Below are positions 5,449 through 5,598 of a stretch of 5,598 nucleotides of DNA, one piece after another. A program made the position numbers and the translations under genes. Source of the stretch: an uncultured Acetatifactor sp. (lineage in GTDB: Bacteria; Bacillota; Clostridia; Lachnospirales; Lachnospiraceae). The DNA is taken from assembly GCA_947626405.1 (NCBI GenBank), contig CANQSE010000148.1, positions 1-5,598 on the forward strand, in the 5' to 3' direction. The notes under the pieces are model-generated. The model was given only the letters and a program-made list of their open reading frames with translations. It did no database searches and was not told the DNA's origin. How positions within the stretch are numbered: position 1 is the stretch's first letter; the number at the start of each line of letters is the position of its first letter.

Positions 5449-5598
5449 CTATTCTTCCCTCAAAATTCTGTCTCTCACCGGTTTTCGATTTGCCGGACTG
5501 ATTGTCAAAATTGTACCATTCACTAGCTCCACCATTTCATAGGTGTACCGAAAAACATATTCTCTGTTCACTATGTAAGATTGATGTATGACAATAAA
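5449..5598 (-). CDS. LytTR-family response regulator, C-terminal 49 residues (5' part beyond window)
   Basis: The frame is open from the right edge to TAG 5451-5449. The 49 residues contain the typical end of a LytTR DNA-binding domain: FIVIHQSYIVNREYVFRYTY, then VELVNGTILTIS and PANRKPVRDRIL. In this family the 'IHQSYIVN' strand and the 'NG..L.IS..N+K.V+' strands are the recognisable C-terminal signature of AgrA/VirR/LytR regulators. The receiver domain is not visible. The kinase starts 2 bp downstream, so this is the usual regulator-kinase operon order. Its targets cannot be read from this window. Confidence 0.9.
   Translation of the reverse strand, partial: FIVIHQSYIVNREYVFRYTYEMVELVNGTILTISPANRKPVRDRILREE

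Noticed and set aside
1..5598. tRNA, rRNA, CRISPR arrays or insertion sequences
   Set aside because: I saw no cloverleaf-like segment, no regularly spaced repeats and no transposase-like frame on either strand.

Overview
The window looks like a piece of a Firmicutes/Clostridia chromosome, most likely a Lachnospiraceae-type gut or rumen anaerobe. The evidence is strong AGGAGGTG-like ribosome binding sites, an Agr-type (LytTR plus GHKL kinase) two-component system, and a large lipoprotein in which a propeller-like segment is joined to a family-1-type solute-binding domain. This is inferred from protein style, not from a taxonomic marker. Every gene I can support lies on the minus strand, so the transcriptional order runs from right to left.

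Right part (5598 to 4172): the 3' end of a LytTR-type response regulator, followed 2 bp later by a complete 424-aa membrane histidine kinase of the AgrC/HPK10 type. A perfect 13-bp inverted repeat with a T tract directly after the kinase stop closes this unit as an intrinsic terminator.

Middle (4016 to 1713): a 767-aa lipoprotein with a clear signal peptide and lipobox, an N-terminal beta-rich propeller-like half and a C-terminal solute-binding half. It has its own ribosome binding site and a possible promoter that overlaps the upstream terminator. No permease or ATPase gene lies next to it. A tempting inference is that it works with the adjacent sensor kinase, or supplies a transporter encoded elsewhere.

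Intergenic stretch (1712 to 1179, about 530 bp): a decayed reading frame (1695-1408) with an in-frame TAG and no credible start; a strong imperfect hairpin just after it (1404-1356); a near-consensus sigma-A promoter (TTGACA, 16 bp, TAAAAT) whose spacer contains seven consecutive G; and a leader with a possible 29-codon peptide whose stop overlaps the next gene's start as ATGA.

Left part (1178 to 1): two translationally coupled genes of unknown function. The first encodes a 285-aa hydrophilic protein with an 11-residue N-terminal tandem repeat and an Asn/Asp-rich tail. The second, cut by the window edge, encodes a Gly/Ser/Tyr-rich N terminus followed by a helical segment. The second carries an 'IRNGSYGR..NSYYSG' stretch that resembles, from memory only, short uncharacterised clostridial proteins seen near flagellar or surface genes. 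The poly-G promoter spacer, possible leader peptide and repeat-bearing product make this left operon the most interesting part of the window.
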